DNA of 64,000 bases, taken from positions 1 through 64,000 of the forward strand of contig JBKPAD010000005.1 in the NCBI GenBank assembly GCA_046726235.1, in the 5' to 3' direction. This DNA is from Nitricoxidireducens sp046726235. GTDB taxonomy: Bacteria > Pseudomonadota > Gammaproteobacteria > Burkholderiales > Rhodocyclaceae. Shown in pieces: positions 7,586 to 16,081 of this stretch. The position numbers were made by a program, and so were the translations under genes. Below the pieces are notes generated by a model. That model did no database searches. It was not told the origin of the DNA and worked only from the letters and a program-made list of their open reading frames with translations. Numbering within the stretch: position 1 is the first letter of the stretch; the number at the start of each line of letters is the position of its first letter.

Positions 7586-8314
7586 TCAGGCCGTGTCGCG
7601 CATGCGGCGGCGACCGGAGAAGCCGAGCATGCCGAGACCGGCGAGCATCAGGGCGTAGGTTCCAGGCTCGGGAATCTCCGCCGTCGGCGGCTCAGGCACT
7701 TCGCCGCCCCCGCCGGGAATGCCTCCGCCACCGCCCGGAATTCCGCTGGCGCCCGGCGCGAAAGCCGGCGCAAAAGTGGACGTGCCGTTGATGATGCCCA
7801 TCCAGTCATCGACGTAGCTGGTGGCGCTGGTGCGCACCCGTAGAACGGTGGTCGTCCTCCCGGGGAGAATGCCCGTCGGCGTGAAATTGAAGCCGAGCGT
7901 CCCGTCGCTGCCCATGTCGAGCGTGCTGGCGGCCTCCATGCCCCTGACGAAGTTCCCCCACATGCCGCCGTCCTGGCGAACGTCTACGGTCATGCCGGAG
8001 TAGCCTCCGGCGGTGAGCCGCGCGACGGCATCGGCACTGTCGCTGTAATTGCTGAACTGGTAGTAGAAGTCGAGATTTACGCCGGCCTCCTTGCCGTCGA
8101 AGACCGCCGAGCGTACCTCGCCGGTGAACGTCGGCGTCATGACATCCGTCGACACGTACGCGAGCAGGGTGCCGAAGTCGCTGACCGAACTGTACGGCGG
8201 CAGGACCTCGGGACCCGCGATCGGCCCCGTTCCGGACGAGAGGATGACGGCATGGGCGTTGCCCAGGACACCGGCGGCCGCGAGCGCCGCCGCCAGCTTC
8301 AACACAGTCTTCAT
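7586..8314 (-). CDS. PEP-CTERM exported protein with glycine-rich linker
   Basis: 242 residues starting MKTVLKLAAALAAAGVLGNAHA, a Sec signal peptide preceded by an AAGGGA ribosome site. The body is beta-rich and anonymous. A Gly/Pro linker (GIPGGGGGIPGGGGEVPEPP) precedes the sorting signal IPEPGTYALMLAGLGMLGF plus RRRMR. A second PEP triplet (VPEPP) lies nine residues before the canonical one. The gene lies between two response-regulator genes, convergent with one and divergent from the other, which suggests but does not prove shared control. Confidence 0.86.
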   Translation of the reverse strand: MKTVLKLAAALAAAGVLGNAHAVILSSGTGPIAGPEVLPPYSSVSDFGTLLAYVSTDVMTPTFTGEVRSAVFDGKEAGVNLDFYYQFSNYSDSADAVARLTAGGYSGMTVDVRQDGGMWGNFVRGMEAASTLDMGSDGTLGFNFTPTGILPGRTTTVLRVRTSATSYVDDWMGIINGTSTFAPAFAPGASGIPGGGGGIPGGGGEVPEPPTAEIPEPGTYALMLAGLGMLGFSGRRRMRDTA

Positions 8315-8553
8315 GGCATGTTCCCTTTCAATGGCGTGGATGGCGCGGTATCGGGGCCGCTCCCACCTCATACCGCGAATGCAGGCTAGCGCCTCTACCG
8401 TGTCTTATCGGTTCGGTCGCGGACAATCGGGACGCGCCGGTCGATTTGTCACGGCGGAACGGGAGCATGCGACGGTCCCCGCGGCGTTCCGGCTCCCTAT
8501 TCTCGATGCTGGATCGGCCGCGCCTTCGCGCGGGCGCGCAACGGGAAGCGGCG

Positions 8554-9177
8554 ATGCGGACGGACATGGAATCGACACGGGTGCTGGTGGTGAAGGAGAG
8601 CGCGGCCATGCGCTGGGGTCTCGGCCGCCTCGTCAGCGGCGAGGCGCCGCGCATGACGCTGGTCGGCAGCGCGCACACCGCCGTCGCCGCCCTCGCCCTG
8701 GCGCGACTGCATCCCGACGTGACCCTGCTCGACCTCGAGATCGAGGGCGCCAGCAGCGTGGAACTGATCCCGGCGCTGAAGGAACGCTCCGGCGGCCGCG
8801 TGCTGATCCACACCGGCATCGGTGACCGGCGCCTGCACGAAGACGCGCTGCTGTTCGGCGCCGCCGGCATCCTGCCGTGCGACGCCGGCGCACAGGCATT
8901 GCTCGACGCCATCGCCGCGGTGCACGCCGGCCGGCGGCTCAAGCCCGCGCCGGCGCCGGTGTCGCGGGCGCGCAGCGATGCCGAGATCGACGCCTGCGCC
9001 GCGCTCGGCGTGCCCTTCCTCTCGCCGGCCGAACGCCGGACCATCGCAAGCCTGCGCACCGTGGTGCCATGGCGCGCCGCGTCGGCGCCCGCGCTCGCAG
9101 ACCTGGTCGCCATCTACGGAAAGCTCGGCCTGCGCAACCGGCGCGAGCTGGAGCGCTTCGCGAAGCGATTCGCATAA
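8554..9177 (+). CDS. degenerate NarL-type response-regulator paralogue
   Basis: 207 residues clearly related to the regulator at 6850 (shared WGLxRLxxGExPRM, a central LLDL, and a terminal IYxKLxxRNRxEL). The phospho-site Asp60 (TLLDLEIE) is kept, but the acidic pair is replaced by Lys14-Glu15 (LVVKES) and the conserved receiver Lys by Cys109 (LPCD). In the C-terminal domain about nine residues covering the turn and recognition helix are missing compared with the paralogue. It may work by protein contact rather than DNA binding. The start at 8554 follows GGGAAG weakly; longer in-frame starts exist upstream. Confidence 0.75.
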   Translation: MRTDMESTRVLVVKESAAMRWGLGRLVSGEAPRMTLVGSAHTAVAALALARLHPDVTLLDLEIEGASSVELIPALKERSGGRVLIHTGIGDRRLHEDALLFGAAGILPCDAGAQALLDAIAAVHAGRRLKPAPAPVSRARSDAEIDACAALGVPFLSPAERRTIASLRTVVPWRAASAPALADLVAIYGKLGLRNRRELERFAKRFA

Positions 9178-9183
9178 GGAGCT

Positions 9184-9205
9184 TTGTCCCGGTTCGACGG
9201 GACAA
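9184..9205 (+). terminator. stem-loop after the degenerate regulator
   Basis: TTGTCCCG, a six-base loop, then CGGGACAA gives a perfect 8-bp stem six bases after the stop codon. No T-tract follows, so the terminator role is tentative. It separates the regulator from the pilus operon. Confidence 0.4.
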
Positions 9206-9378
9206 GCCTCCGATGTTCGCGGCATCCGCGATCCCTAGAGTCATACACAGCTGTCGCCGCATCCGCACCGCGGAACAGCCGAAATGCCTCGACGGGCTTC
9301 GCTGTGGCGGTTCGGCTCACCGCTCCGTGACGGCGACGTTCGAACCGGGGCGCTCCCCATCCCTTTAGGAGAAACAGC

Positions 9379-9567
9379 ATGAAAACTTTGGTTGGCAGCA
9401 TCCAGCGCTTCGTGCGCGAAGAAGACGGCGTCACGATGGTCGAGTACGGCCTCATGGCGGCGCTGATCGCCGTGGTTTGCGTTACCGCGGTGGCATTGAT
9501 CGGCACGAACCTCGATCTCACGTTCGACAAGATTGGCACGTGCTTGAAGACCCCGTCGACCTGCTGA
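9379..9567 (+). CDS. flp: Flp-family type IVb pilin (first copy)
   Basis: A 62-residue pilin with a 17-residue basic/acidic leader, cleavage expected after Gly17, then VTMVEYGLMAALIAVVCV. This gives the Flp signature of Glu and Tyr five and six residues into the mature chain, followed by a hydrophobic helix. A C-terminal Cys pair (CLKTPSTC) could form a small disulphide loop. GGAGAAA precedes the ATG. It heads the Tad operon and is probably the major pilin, processed by the TadV peptidase encoded just downstream. Confidence 0.93.
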   Translation: MKTLVGSIQRFVREEDGVTMVEYGLMAALIAVVCVTAVALIGTNLDLTFDKIGTCLKTPSTC

Positions 9568-9597
9568 TCGGCGACCCTGGCCATCCACGCCAGGCGT

Positions 9598-9620
9598 GGG
9601 CCGGGGATCTTTCCCGGCCC
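9598..9620 (+). promoter_or_regulatory. GC-rich stem-loop between the two pilin genes
   Basis: GGGCCGGG and CCCGGCCC form a perfect 8-bp stem; a weaker outer pairing (TCGGCGA near 9569 with TCGCCGA near 9624) extends it. Such a structure after a pilin gene can stabilise its mRNA or partly terminate transcription, giving excess pilin over assembly proteins. That role is inferred. Confidence 0.45.
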
Positions 9621-9667
9621 ATTCGCCGACCAACCGACGCTTGATCCTGCGCCCTGCGGAGACGACG

Positions 9668-9868
9668 ATGAACGACTTCAAACACCACCTTCAGCGCATG
9701 CACGTCGACCAGAACGGTGCGACGAGCATCGAGTATGCGTTGGTCGGCGTGCTCATCGCCGTCGTCTGCGTTGGAGCAGTCGTCGCCATCGGCGGAGACG
9801 TTTCCGGGCTCTACACGAGGATCTGCCGGGAAGTCACCAATGCCGTCTCCGGCGCACCCGCCTGCTGA
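9668..9868 (+). CDS. Flp-family type IVb pilin (second copy)
   Basis: 66 residues, with cleavage expected after Gly17 and mature start ATSIEYALVGVLIAVVCVGAVV, the Flp motif. The C-terminal part differs from the first copy (DVSGLYTRICREVTNAVSGAPAC) but again has two cysteines. It overlaps the prepilin peptidase start by one base, so it is coupled to it. It may be a minor or alternative pilin. Confidence 0.92.
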   Translation: MNDFKHHLQRMHVDQNGATSIEYALVGVLIAVVCVGAVVAIGGDVSGLYTRICREVTNAVSGAPAC

Positions 9869-10443
9869 TGAACTCCATGAATTCAGAACTCCACGCAATC
9901 ATCGACCTGCTGGCGATGCTGGTCCTTGACCCGCGCACCGGCCTGTTGATGGCCGCGCTCGTCCTCGCGGCGTGGTACGACGTCCGCACCAGCCGCATTC
10001 CGAACCAGTTGGTGTATTCCGGCGCCGCCGTCGCCGTGCTGTACAACGCGCTGTCGCCGATTCACGGCGCCGGGCTGCTGTGGTCGCTGGCGGGCCTGTG
10101 CATCGGCCTCGCCTTGCTGCTGCCGTTCTACCTGTTGCGCGCCATGGGCGCCGGCGACGTCAAGCTGATGGCGATGGCCGGCGCTTTCCTCGGCTACCCG
10201 GACGCCCTGCATGCCGGCCTCGCGAGCCTGCTCGCCGGCGGCGTGCTGTCCCTGATCCTGGCCGCGAGGAACGGCCTGCTCGGCTCGTTGACGGGCAACC
10301 TCCTGGCGCTGGCGCGCGGCCGGCTCGACGGTTTGCGCGTCGGCGCCAGCGCCGCGTCGGCGGGAACGCTGCCCTACGGAGTCGCCATCGCTGCCGGCAC
10401 CATCGGCTACCTGGTGGCGCGCCAGCTCGGCTTCATCGACTGA
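9868..10443 (+). CDS. tadV: prepilin peptidase TadV/CpaA (A24 family)
   Basis: A 191-residue, very hydrophobic protein with about five to six membrane helices. The two catalytic aspartates of A24 peptidases are visible: Asp38 in WYDVRTSRIPN and Asp97 in MGAGDVKL. It lacks the N-methylating domain of PilD, as is usual for TadV/CpaA. It cleaves the Flp leaders encoded just upstream and probably those of TadE/TadF. Its stop is ten bases before the AAA+ ATPase gene. Confidence 0.92.
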   Translation: MNSMNSELHAIIDLLAMLVLDPRTGLLMAALVLAAWYDVRTSRIPNQLVYSGAAVAVLYNALSPIHGAGLLWSLAGLCIGLALLLPFYLLRAMGAGDVKLMAMAGAFLGYPDALHAGLASLLAGGVLSLILAARNGLLGSLTGNLLALARGRLDGLRVGASAASAGTLPYGVAIAAGTIGYLVARQLGFID

Positions 10444-10452
10444 GGGAATGCC

Positions 10453-11754
10453 ATGAACCCCAATACCCTGCGCCTCGTTCCCGAAGATGCCACGACCCGC
10501 CTGCCGCGTGCGCCGCGCACGCCGCAGGAGACCGGCCTCAAGTTCTCCGTGCTCGTCGAGTTGGCGACCAAGGCGCTGTTCATCCGCGGCCAGCTAGGCC
10601 TGTCCGACCTGGTCGAGGTGATGAAGCTGCTGCCCACGGTCCTCACGCCGGTGCTCGACTTCATGCGCAGCGAAGGCCTGTGCGAGGTCGCGCGCCACGG
10701 CGGACGCGAAGGCGCGCACGAGTTCCGCCTCACCGACCTGGGCCGCGTGCGCGCGCAGGACTTCATGCGCCGCAGCCAGTACGCGGGTGCAGCGCCGGTG
10801 ACGATCGAGGACTACACGCGGCAGGTGCAGGCCCAGTCGGTCGCCAACATGGGCGTGACCCGGGAGCGCCTGCAGCAGGCCTTCTCGGGAATCATCGTGC
10901 GCGAGGCACTGCTGGATCAGTTCGGCGCGGCGATGAATTCCGGCCGCGCGATCTTCGTCTACGGCCCTGCGGGCAGCGGCAAGACCTACCTCGCCGAGCG
11001 CCTGGTCGGCCTGCTCAGCGGCGACGTCGCCCTGCCGTATTCGCTCGCGGTGCAGGGCGAGATCATCCGCGTCTTCGATCCGCTGGTCCATGAGCCCGTG
11101 CCGGCCGCCGCGCCGGCCTCCGGGCTCGACCGCGGACCGATGATCGACGCGCGCTGGACGTTGTGCAAGCGTCCCGTGGTGATGACGGGCGCTGAACTCA
11201 CGCTGTCGATGGTCGACCTCGAGTTCGACGAGACGACGCGCTACTACGTGGCGCCGCAGCAGGTGAAGGCCAACAACGGCCTGTTCATCCTCGACGACCT
11301 CGGCCGCCAGCTGGTGTCGGCGCAAGACCTGATGAACCGCTGGATCGTGCCGCTCGACCGCCGCATCGATTTCCTGACGCTGCACACCGGGCAGAAGTTC
11401 ATGGTGCCGTTCGACGTCATCGTCGTCTTCTCGAGCAACCTCAAGCCGTCGCAGCTCGCCGACGAAGCCTTCATCCGCCGCCTCGGCTACAAGATCTACG
11501 TCGGCAACCTCGAGGCAGACGCCTACCGCCAGATCATGGACCAGGCCTGCCGCCACTTCGGCATCCCCTGGCGCGACGACGGCTTCGACTACCTGCTGCA
11601 GCGCCATCGCGACGAATCGCGCCCGCTGCTCGCCTGCCTGCCGCGCGACCTGCTCGGCCAGGTTCGGGACCACGCCCGTTTCAACGGAACGCAACCCGAG
11701 ATGTCGCCCGAGCTGCTCGCCTGGGCCTGGGAGAACTACTTCGCGCGCGAGTGA
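10453..11754 (+). CDS. AAA+ ATPase embedded in the Tad operon
   Basis: 433 residues. An N-terminal segment (about 30-100) looks like a winged-helix fold (SDLVEVMKLLPTVLTPVLDFMRSEGL... EFRLTDLGR). The ATPase domain has Walker A GPAGSGKT (171-178), Walker B LFILDDLG (Asp281/282) and a sensor-like VVFSSNLKP. No membrane segment is seen. Similar genes occur in some betaproteobacterial Tad loci but are absent from the classical set (tadZABCDEFG, rcpCAB). TadA is separately encoded downstream, so this is not the secretion ATPase. A role as a pilus-assembly chaperone or regulator is inference. Confidence 0.8.
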   Translation: MNPNTLRLVPEDATTRLPRAPRTPQETGLKFSVLVELATKALFIRGQLGLSDLVEVMKLLPTVLTPVLDFMRSEGLCEVARHGGREGAHEFRLTDLGRVRAQDFMRRSQYAGAAPVTIEDYTRQVQAQSVANMGVTRERLQQAFSGIIVREALLDQFGAAMNSGRAIFVYGPAGSGKTYLAERLVGLLSGDVALPYSLAVQGEIIRVFDPLVHEPVPAAAPASGLDRGPMIDARWTLCKRPVVMTGAELTLSMVDLEFDETTRYYVAPQQVKANNGLFILDDLGRQLVSAQDLMNRWIVPLDRRIDFLTLHTGQKFMVPFDVIVVFSSNLKPSQLADEAFIRRLGYKIYVGNLEADAYRQIMDQACRHFGIPWRDDGFDYLLQRHRDESRPLLACLPRDLLGQVRDHARFNGTQPEMSPELLAWAWENYFARE

Positions 11755-11805
11755 CCGACGCGAAGACGAAGTCCTGAAATCGAGCCACGAACAAGGAGAA
11801 ACGAG

Positions 11806-12627
11806 ATGAGAAACACGCGAGCCACCGTCATGCTGGTGCTGTCCCTGGTGATCGGCGTCGCCGCGACGCTGATCGCGGCGGCATGGGTGCAGCAGAAAGG
11901 CGACGCGGCGACCAACCAGGTGGTGGTCGCCGCGGTCGACATCGAGCTCGGCAGCCGGCTGAACCCGCAGATGATCAAGACGGTGGCATGGCCGAGCGGC
12001 AACGTGCCGGCCGGCAGCTTCGCCACGATCGAGGCCCTTTCCGACCGCGTCGTGCGCACCGGCCTGCTGCGCGGCGAGGCGGTGCTGGAGGCGAAGCTGG
12101 CACCGGTCGGCACCAAGGGCGGCCTCTCCGCGGTGATCAAGGAAGGCGCGCGGGCGATGACGGTTCGGGTCAACGACGTCATCGGCGTTGCCGGCTTCGC
12201 GCTGCCGGGCAACTATGTCGACGTCGTCGTCAGCACCCAGCAGGACGGCAACAGCATCGACAGGCAGATATCGAAGATCGTGCTCGAGCACATCCTCGTG
12301 CTCGCCATCGCCCAGGAGGCCAACCGCGACGAGACCAAGCCGAAGGTGGTCAGCGCCGTGACGCTCGAAGTGACGCCGGCCCAGGCCGAGGCGCTCGACC
12401 TTGCGCGCAGCGTCGGCACGCTGTCGCTGGTGCTACGGAACCAGGTCGACAACAAGCCGACCGCCACCGACGGCGTCACCAAGCAGCAGTTGCTGGTCGG
12501 CCAGCCGAAACCGCTCAAGGTCGCCGCGACCACGCCGGCAGCCAAGCCCGCACGCGCCAAGCCGGCCCCGCGCCGCGACTGCGTCGAGGTCATCAAGGGC
12601 GGCAACAAAACCACCGCGTGCTTCTGA
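11806..12627 (+). CDS. rcpC: Flp pilus assembly protein RcpC/CpaB
   Basis: 273 residues: an N-terminal anchor helix (about 6-27), then an SAF-like domain (VVVAAVDIELGSRLNPQMIKTVAWPSGNVPAGSF) and the RcpC core (AMTVRVNDVIGVAGFALPGNYVDVVVST). This family is periplasmic and stabilises or assembles the Tad secretin. The tail is Lys/Pro/Ala-rich and ends with two cysteines (CVEVIKGGNKTTACF). GGAG precedes the ATG. It lies 51 bp after the ATPase and 44 bp before the secretin gene. Confidence 0.92.
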   Translation: MRNTRATVMLVLSLVIGVAATLIAAAWVQQKGDAATNQVVVAAVDIELGSRLNPQMIKTVAWPSGNVPAGSFATIEALSDRVVRTGLLRGEAVLEAKLAPVGTKGGLSAVIKEGARAMTVRVNDVIGVAGFALPGNYVDVVVSTQQDGNSIDRQISKIVLEHILVLAIAQEANRDETKPKVVSAVTLEVTPAQAEALDLARSVGTLSLVLRNQVDNKPTATDGVTKQQLLVGQPKPLKVAATTPAAKPARAKPAPRRDCVEVIKGGNKTTACF

Positions 12628-12671
12628 GTCATGAAGCACGGTTCGATCGCACAACCCCGGGGGAGCGACAA

Positions 12672-14381
12672 ATGCTCAGCATGAACACGAACGGAACCGC
12701 GCAAGCTCGCGGACGGTTTTCACGCCTTCTGGCCGCGTCGCTGCTCTGCACGACGCTGGCCGTGCCGGCGGCATACGCCCAGCGCGCCGCGCGGCCGCAG
12801 GCGGCGAGCGCCGCACTGGCGCCCTGCAGCTCGATCACCATCGCCGAGCCGCAGCGCGTCACGCTCGGCAAGTCGACGCTGGTCAAGCTGCCGAGCCCGG
12901 TGGTGCGGCTCGTCGTCGGGGGCCTGGGCACCGGCGCCGCCGGCCGTCCCGGCGATGCCGCCGACAAGGCGCCGGCCGCGGCGCCGATGGCGGCGGGCGA
13001 GGCCAAGAACGGCGTCGCCGACGCCGACATCATGTTGCTCAGCCCCGGCGAACTCTATGTGCTCGGCAAGCGCGTCGGCTCGATGAACCTGGTGCTGCAG
13101 GGTCGCGACGACCGCTGCACCGTGATGGACGTCGCCGTCACCATCGACTCGGCCTCGCTGCAGGCCAAGTTCGGCGAACTGATGCCGCTGGAGAAGGGCA
13201 TCAAGGTGGCGGCCGCCGAGGACTCGCTGATCCTCTCCGGCGAGGTCGCCGACGCCATCAAGATCGAGCGCGCCGTCGCCCTGGCCGCCGCCTACGCGCC
13301 GGAGAAGCGCATCGTCAACCTGATGCGCGCCTCGGCCGCCCATCAGGTGATGCTCGAGGTCAAGGTGGCCGAAGTGTCGAAGAACATCCTCGACAAGCTC
13401 GGCTCGCGGCTTTCCCTGGGAACCGGCACGCGCTACTCGCTGCTCTCCGACTTCCTCACCAACAGCGGCGGCGTGCTCGAACTCCTGAGCCGCAGCGGCA
13501 AGTCCCGTTTGCGCCTGGACGCCGAACTGCAGGACGCAGTCGTGCGCGTGCTTGCCGAGCCGAACCTGATGGCCGTCAGCGGCCAGCAGGCGAGCTTCCT
13601 CTCCGGCGGCAAGATATTCATTCCCGTCTCCTACACGCCGGCTACGGGTTTCGGCATTCCGACCATCACGCTCGAGGAGAAGGAGTTCGGCGTCGGCGTG
13701 AAGTTCACGCCGACCGTGCTCGAAGGTGGCCGCATCAGCCTCAAGGTGGCGTCCGAAGTGTCGGAGCTGTCGCAGACCGGCTCGCCCTTCACCACCACCG
13801 GCGGCGTCACGGCGATCCTGCCGGCGATGACCACGCGGCGCGCCGACACGACGGTGCAGCTCAAGGACGGCCAGAGCTTCGCCATCGCAGGCCTGATCAA
13901 GAACAACCTGACGGAGACGGTGACACGCTTCCCCGGCCTCGGCGACATCCCGATCCTGGGCGCGCTGTTCCGCAGCACCGAGTTCCAGAAGGACCAGACC
14001 GAGCTGCTGTTCATCATCACGCCGCGCCTGGTCAAGCCGCTGCCGGCCGACTACGCCCTGCCGACCGACGCCTACAAGGAACCGAGCCGCGCCGACGCGC
14101 TGTTCAACGGTTCGCTCGAAGCCGGCAAGGAGGAGCCGAAGCAGCCGCCCGCCCCAGTGTCGGATGCCGGCGCCAAGGCGCTGCCGGCACCGAAGGCGGA
14201 GCCGGTGCCGAAGGCCGAGCCTGCGAAGACCGCGACGCCGGCAGCGGCGGTGCCGGTCGCCACGACCAGCCCGGTCCGGCTCGACGACGCGCCACGCCTG
14301 ATGCCGGCCGCCGACACGGCGCCGCCGCCGCGCGTCGAGCCGCAGGCCAGCGCCGCCGACATCGTGGACACGAAGCGATGA
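12672..14381 (+). CDS. rcpA: Tad secretin RcpA/CpaC
   Basis: 569 residues. It has a signal peptide (cleavage near AYAQ), an N-terminal pilus-assembly domain (SSITIAEPQRVTLGKSTLVKLPSPVVRLVVG), a BON-like segment (SLILSGEVADAIKIERAVALAAAYAP) and the secretin domain (VMLEVKVAEVSKN... VRVLAEPNLMAVSGQQASFLSGG... GLGDIPILGALFRS). It forms the outer-membrane pore for the Flp pilus. Oddities are a Gly/Ala/Pro-rich insert at about 80-115 between the first domains, and a Pro/Ala/Lys-rich tail of about 100 residues after the secretin core. GGGGGAG precedes the start. Confidence 0.94.
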   Translation: MLSMNTNGTAQARGRFSRLLAASLLCTTLAVPAAYAQRAARPQAASAALAPCSSITIAEPQRVTLGKSTLVKLPSPVVRLVVGGLGTGAAGRPGDAADKAPAAAPMAAGEAKNGVADADIMLLSPGELYVLGKRVGSMNLVLQGRDDRCTVMDVAVTIDSASLQAKFGELMPLEKGIKVAAAEDSLILSGEVADAIKIERAVALAAAYAPEKRIVNLMRASAAHQVMLEVKVAEVSKNILDKLGSRLSLGTGTRYSLLSDFLTNSGGVLELLSRSGKSRLRLDAELQDAVVRVLAEPNLMAVSGQQASFLSGGKIFIPVSYTPATGFGIPTITLEEKEFGVGVKFTPTVLEGGRISLKVASEVSELSQTGSPFTTTGGVTAILPAMTTRRADTTVQLKDGQSFAIAGLIKNNLTETVTRFPGLGDIPILGALFRSTEFQKDQTELLFIITPRLVKPLPADYALPTDAYKEPSRADALFNGSLEAGKEEPKQPPAPVSDAGAKALPAPKAEPVPKAEPAKTATPAAAVPVATTSPVRLDDAPRLMPAADTAPPPRVEPQASAADIVDTKR

Positions 14382-14494
14382 ACCGGACCGCCATCAAGGA
14401 ACTCGGCATCAGGGCGGCGCTGCCGCCCGCGCCCGACGCGGCCAAGCCGGCCGCCGCGACACCGAAACTCAAACGCGACAAGCGGAGGAAGGCC

Positions 14495-14794
14495 ATGAAC
14501 AAGACTCTCGTCAGCATCCTGTGCATCACTGTCGTCGGCGCCGGCGCCGGTTGCGCCTCGCGCACGCCGATGCTCGACGAGCGCTTCGGCGATGCCGTGC
14601 GCGAAGCGCGCGCCAAGCAGACCATCAATCCGGACGCCGGGCGCGATACCGATCCGGTGCTGGGCCTCGACGGCCTCGCCGCACGCGAATCCATCGAGCG
14701 CTACAAGGACGCCACGAAGGCACCGCCGCCGGTGATGAACGTCATCAACATCGGCGGCGGCATCGGTGGCGGCGGCGGCGGAAGCGGCCGCTGA
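14495..14794 (+). CDS. small Tad-locus lipoprotein
   Basis: 99 residues starting MNKTLVSILCITVVGAGAGC, a lipoprotein signal with Cys about 20. The pattern MLDERFGDAVREARAKQTINPDAG... GLDGLAARESIERYKD matches small lipoproteins found in Tad loci of betaproteobacteria, then a Gly-rich end. The start at 14495 is chosen for its strong GGAGGAAGG ribosome site and the signal peptide. An in-frame ATG at 14378, overlapping the secretin stop as ATGA, would add 39 residues that bury the signal. It probably sits near the secretin in the outer membrane. Confidence 0.8.
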   Translation: MNKTLVSILCITVVGAGAGCASRTPMLDERFGDAVREARAKQTINPDAGRDTDPVLGLDGLAARESIERYKDATKAPPPVMNVINIGGGIGGGGGGSGR

Positions 14795-14811
14795 GGCGGG
14801 GGAACGGCATC

Positions 14812-16071
14812 ATGAGAAACACGAGCACCGCCGGCCGCCAGCGCGGAGCAGTGATGATCCTGGTCGCGCTGTCGGGCGCGGTCCTGATCGGCTTCCTCGG
14901 CATCGTCATCGACCTCGGGCGCCTGTTCGTCACCCGCACCGAACTGCAGAGCGCAATGGACGCCTGCGCGCTCGCAGCGTCGGCCGAACTGAAGGCGGAT
15001 CCGCAGGCCATCGAGCGCGCGGTCAGCGCCGGCATCACCGCCGGCAATCGCAACAACGTCGGCTTCCAGGCCGTGTCGGCCAACGTCACCGCCGCCGACA
15101 TCCTGTTCAGCGACCGCCTGAGCGACAACTCGACGACCTGGCCTTACGGCTACGTCTCCAGGACCGCCGCCAATCCCGCGACGGCCGCCTACGCGATGTG
15201 CGCGCGCACCGAAACCGGCATCGTCACGTGGTTCATGCACGTGCTGCAAGGGATGCTGGGCGCGCCGGTGTCGACCAGCAGCGTCGGCGCCTGGGCGACG
15301 GCTACGCTGATGCCGTCGCAGATCAACTGCGCGCTGCCGATCGGCCTCTGCAAGCCGCCGGCGGCGCCGACGGGCAATCCGCTGCAGGGCCTGGTGGTCG
15401 GCCAGTGGATGACCTCGAAACTCACCGCCTCGGCGACCGGCAGCTTCGACTGGATCGACTTCTCACCGCCCGGCGGCGGCGCCAACGAACTGGGCAACAT
15501 CATCAAGGGCCAGGGGCAGTGCAGCCTCGCCACCACCGGCACTGAAGTCGGCGAACAGGGCAACAAGGCCGCGCTCGGCAAGGCATGGAACACGCGTTTC
15601 GGCCTCTACAAGGGCAGCGAGACGCCCGCCACCGCGCCGCCGGATTTCAGCGGCTACGCCTACACGCCGACGAGCTGGCCGTCGAAGTTCAACGCCTGGG
15701 ACAACTTCCAGACCGCGCGCGCCGGCTTCATGCCCTACCAGGGCGACGCCCTCTCGGGCATCAACCTGAACGGCGGCTACAGCAACAGCACCGGCGCCAC
15801 GCTGCAGGCCGCCGGCGCCGACCGTCGCGTCGTCACGGTGCCCGTCGTCGACTGCGCGTCGTGGATGACCACAAGCCCCCAGACGGTGCCGATCCTCGAC
15901 TACGCGTGCGTGCTGATGCTGCATCCGATGTCGAACGACAACGGCCCCGCCGCCGGCGAGGAAGTCTGGCTCGAGTACCGCGGCGCCGCCAATGCGCCGG
16001 GCAGCCCCTGTGCCACCTCGGGCCTGGCCGGCGGCACGACCGGGCCGATGGTGCCGGCGCTGGTGCACTGA
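14812..16071 (+). CDS. TadG-like pilus assembly protein
   Basis: 419 residues. The N-terminus (RQRGAVMILVALSGAVLIGFLGIVIDLGRLFVTRTELQSAMDACALAAS) is the TadG/TadE-like membrane anchor with its conserved DLGR and DA-ALAA segment. The remainder is a large periplasmic domain with several Cys (CALPIGLCKPP, CSLATTG, VDCASWM, CVLML), suggesting disulphides. There is no von Willebrand domain, unlike the longest TadG proteins. It is encoded 17 bp after the lipoprotein and 10 bp before tadE. Confidence 0.82.
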   Translation: MRNTSTAGRQRGAVMILVALSGAVLIGFLGIVIDLGRLFVTRTELQSAMDACALAASAELKADPQAIERAVSAGITAGNRNNVGFQAVSANVTAADILFSDRLSDNSTTWPYGYVSRTAANPATAAYAMCARTETGIVTWFMHVLQGMLGAPVSTSSVGAWATATLMPSQINCALPIGLCKPPAAPTGNPLQGLVVGQWMTSKLTASATGSFDWIDFSPPGGGANELGNIIKGQGQCSLATTGTEVGEQGNKAALGKAWNTRFGLYKGSETPATAPPDFSGYAYTPTSWPSKFNAWDNFQTARAGFMPYQGDALSGINLNGGYSNSTGATLQAAGADRRVVTVPVVDCASWMTTSPQTVPILDYACVLMLHPMSNDNGPAAGEEVWLEYRGAANAPGSPCATSGLAGGTTGPMVPALVH

Positions 16072-16081
16072 GGAGCGGACC

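Noticed and set aside
14378..14494. Longer start for the Tad lipoprotein
   Set aside because: The extra 39 residues would hide the lipoprotein signal; ATG 14495 has a strong ribosome site.
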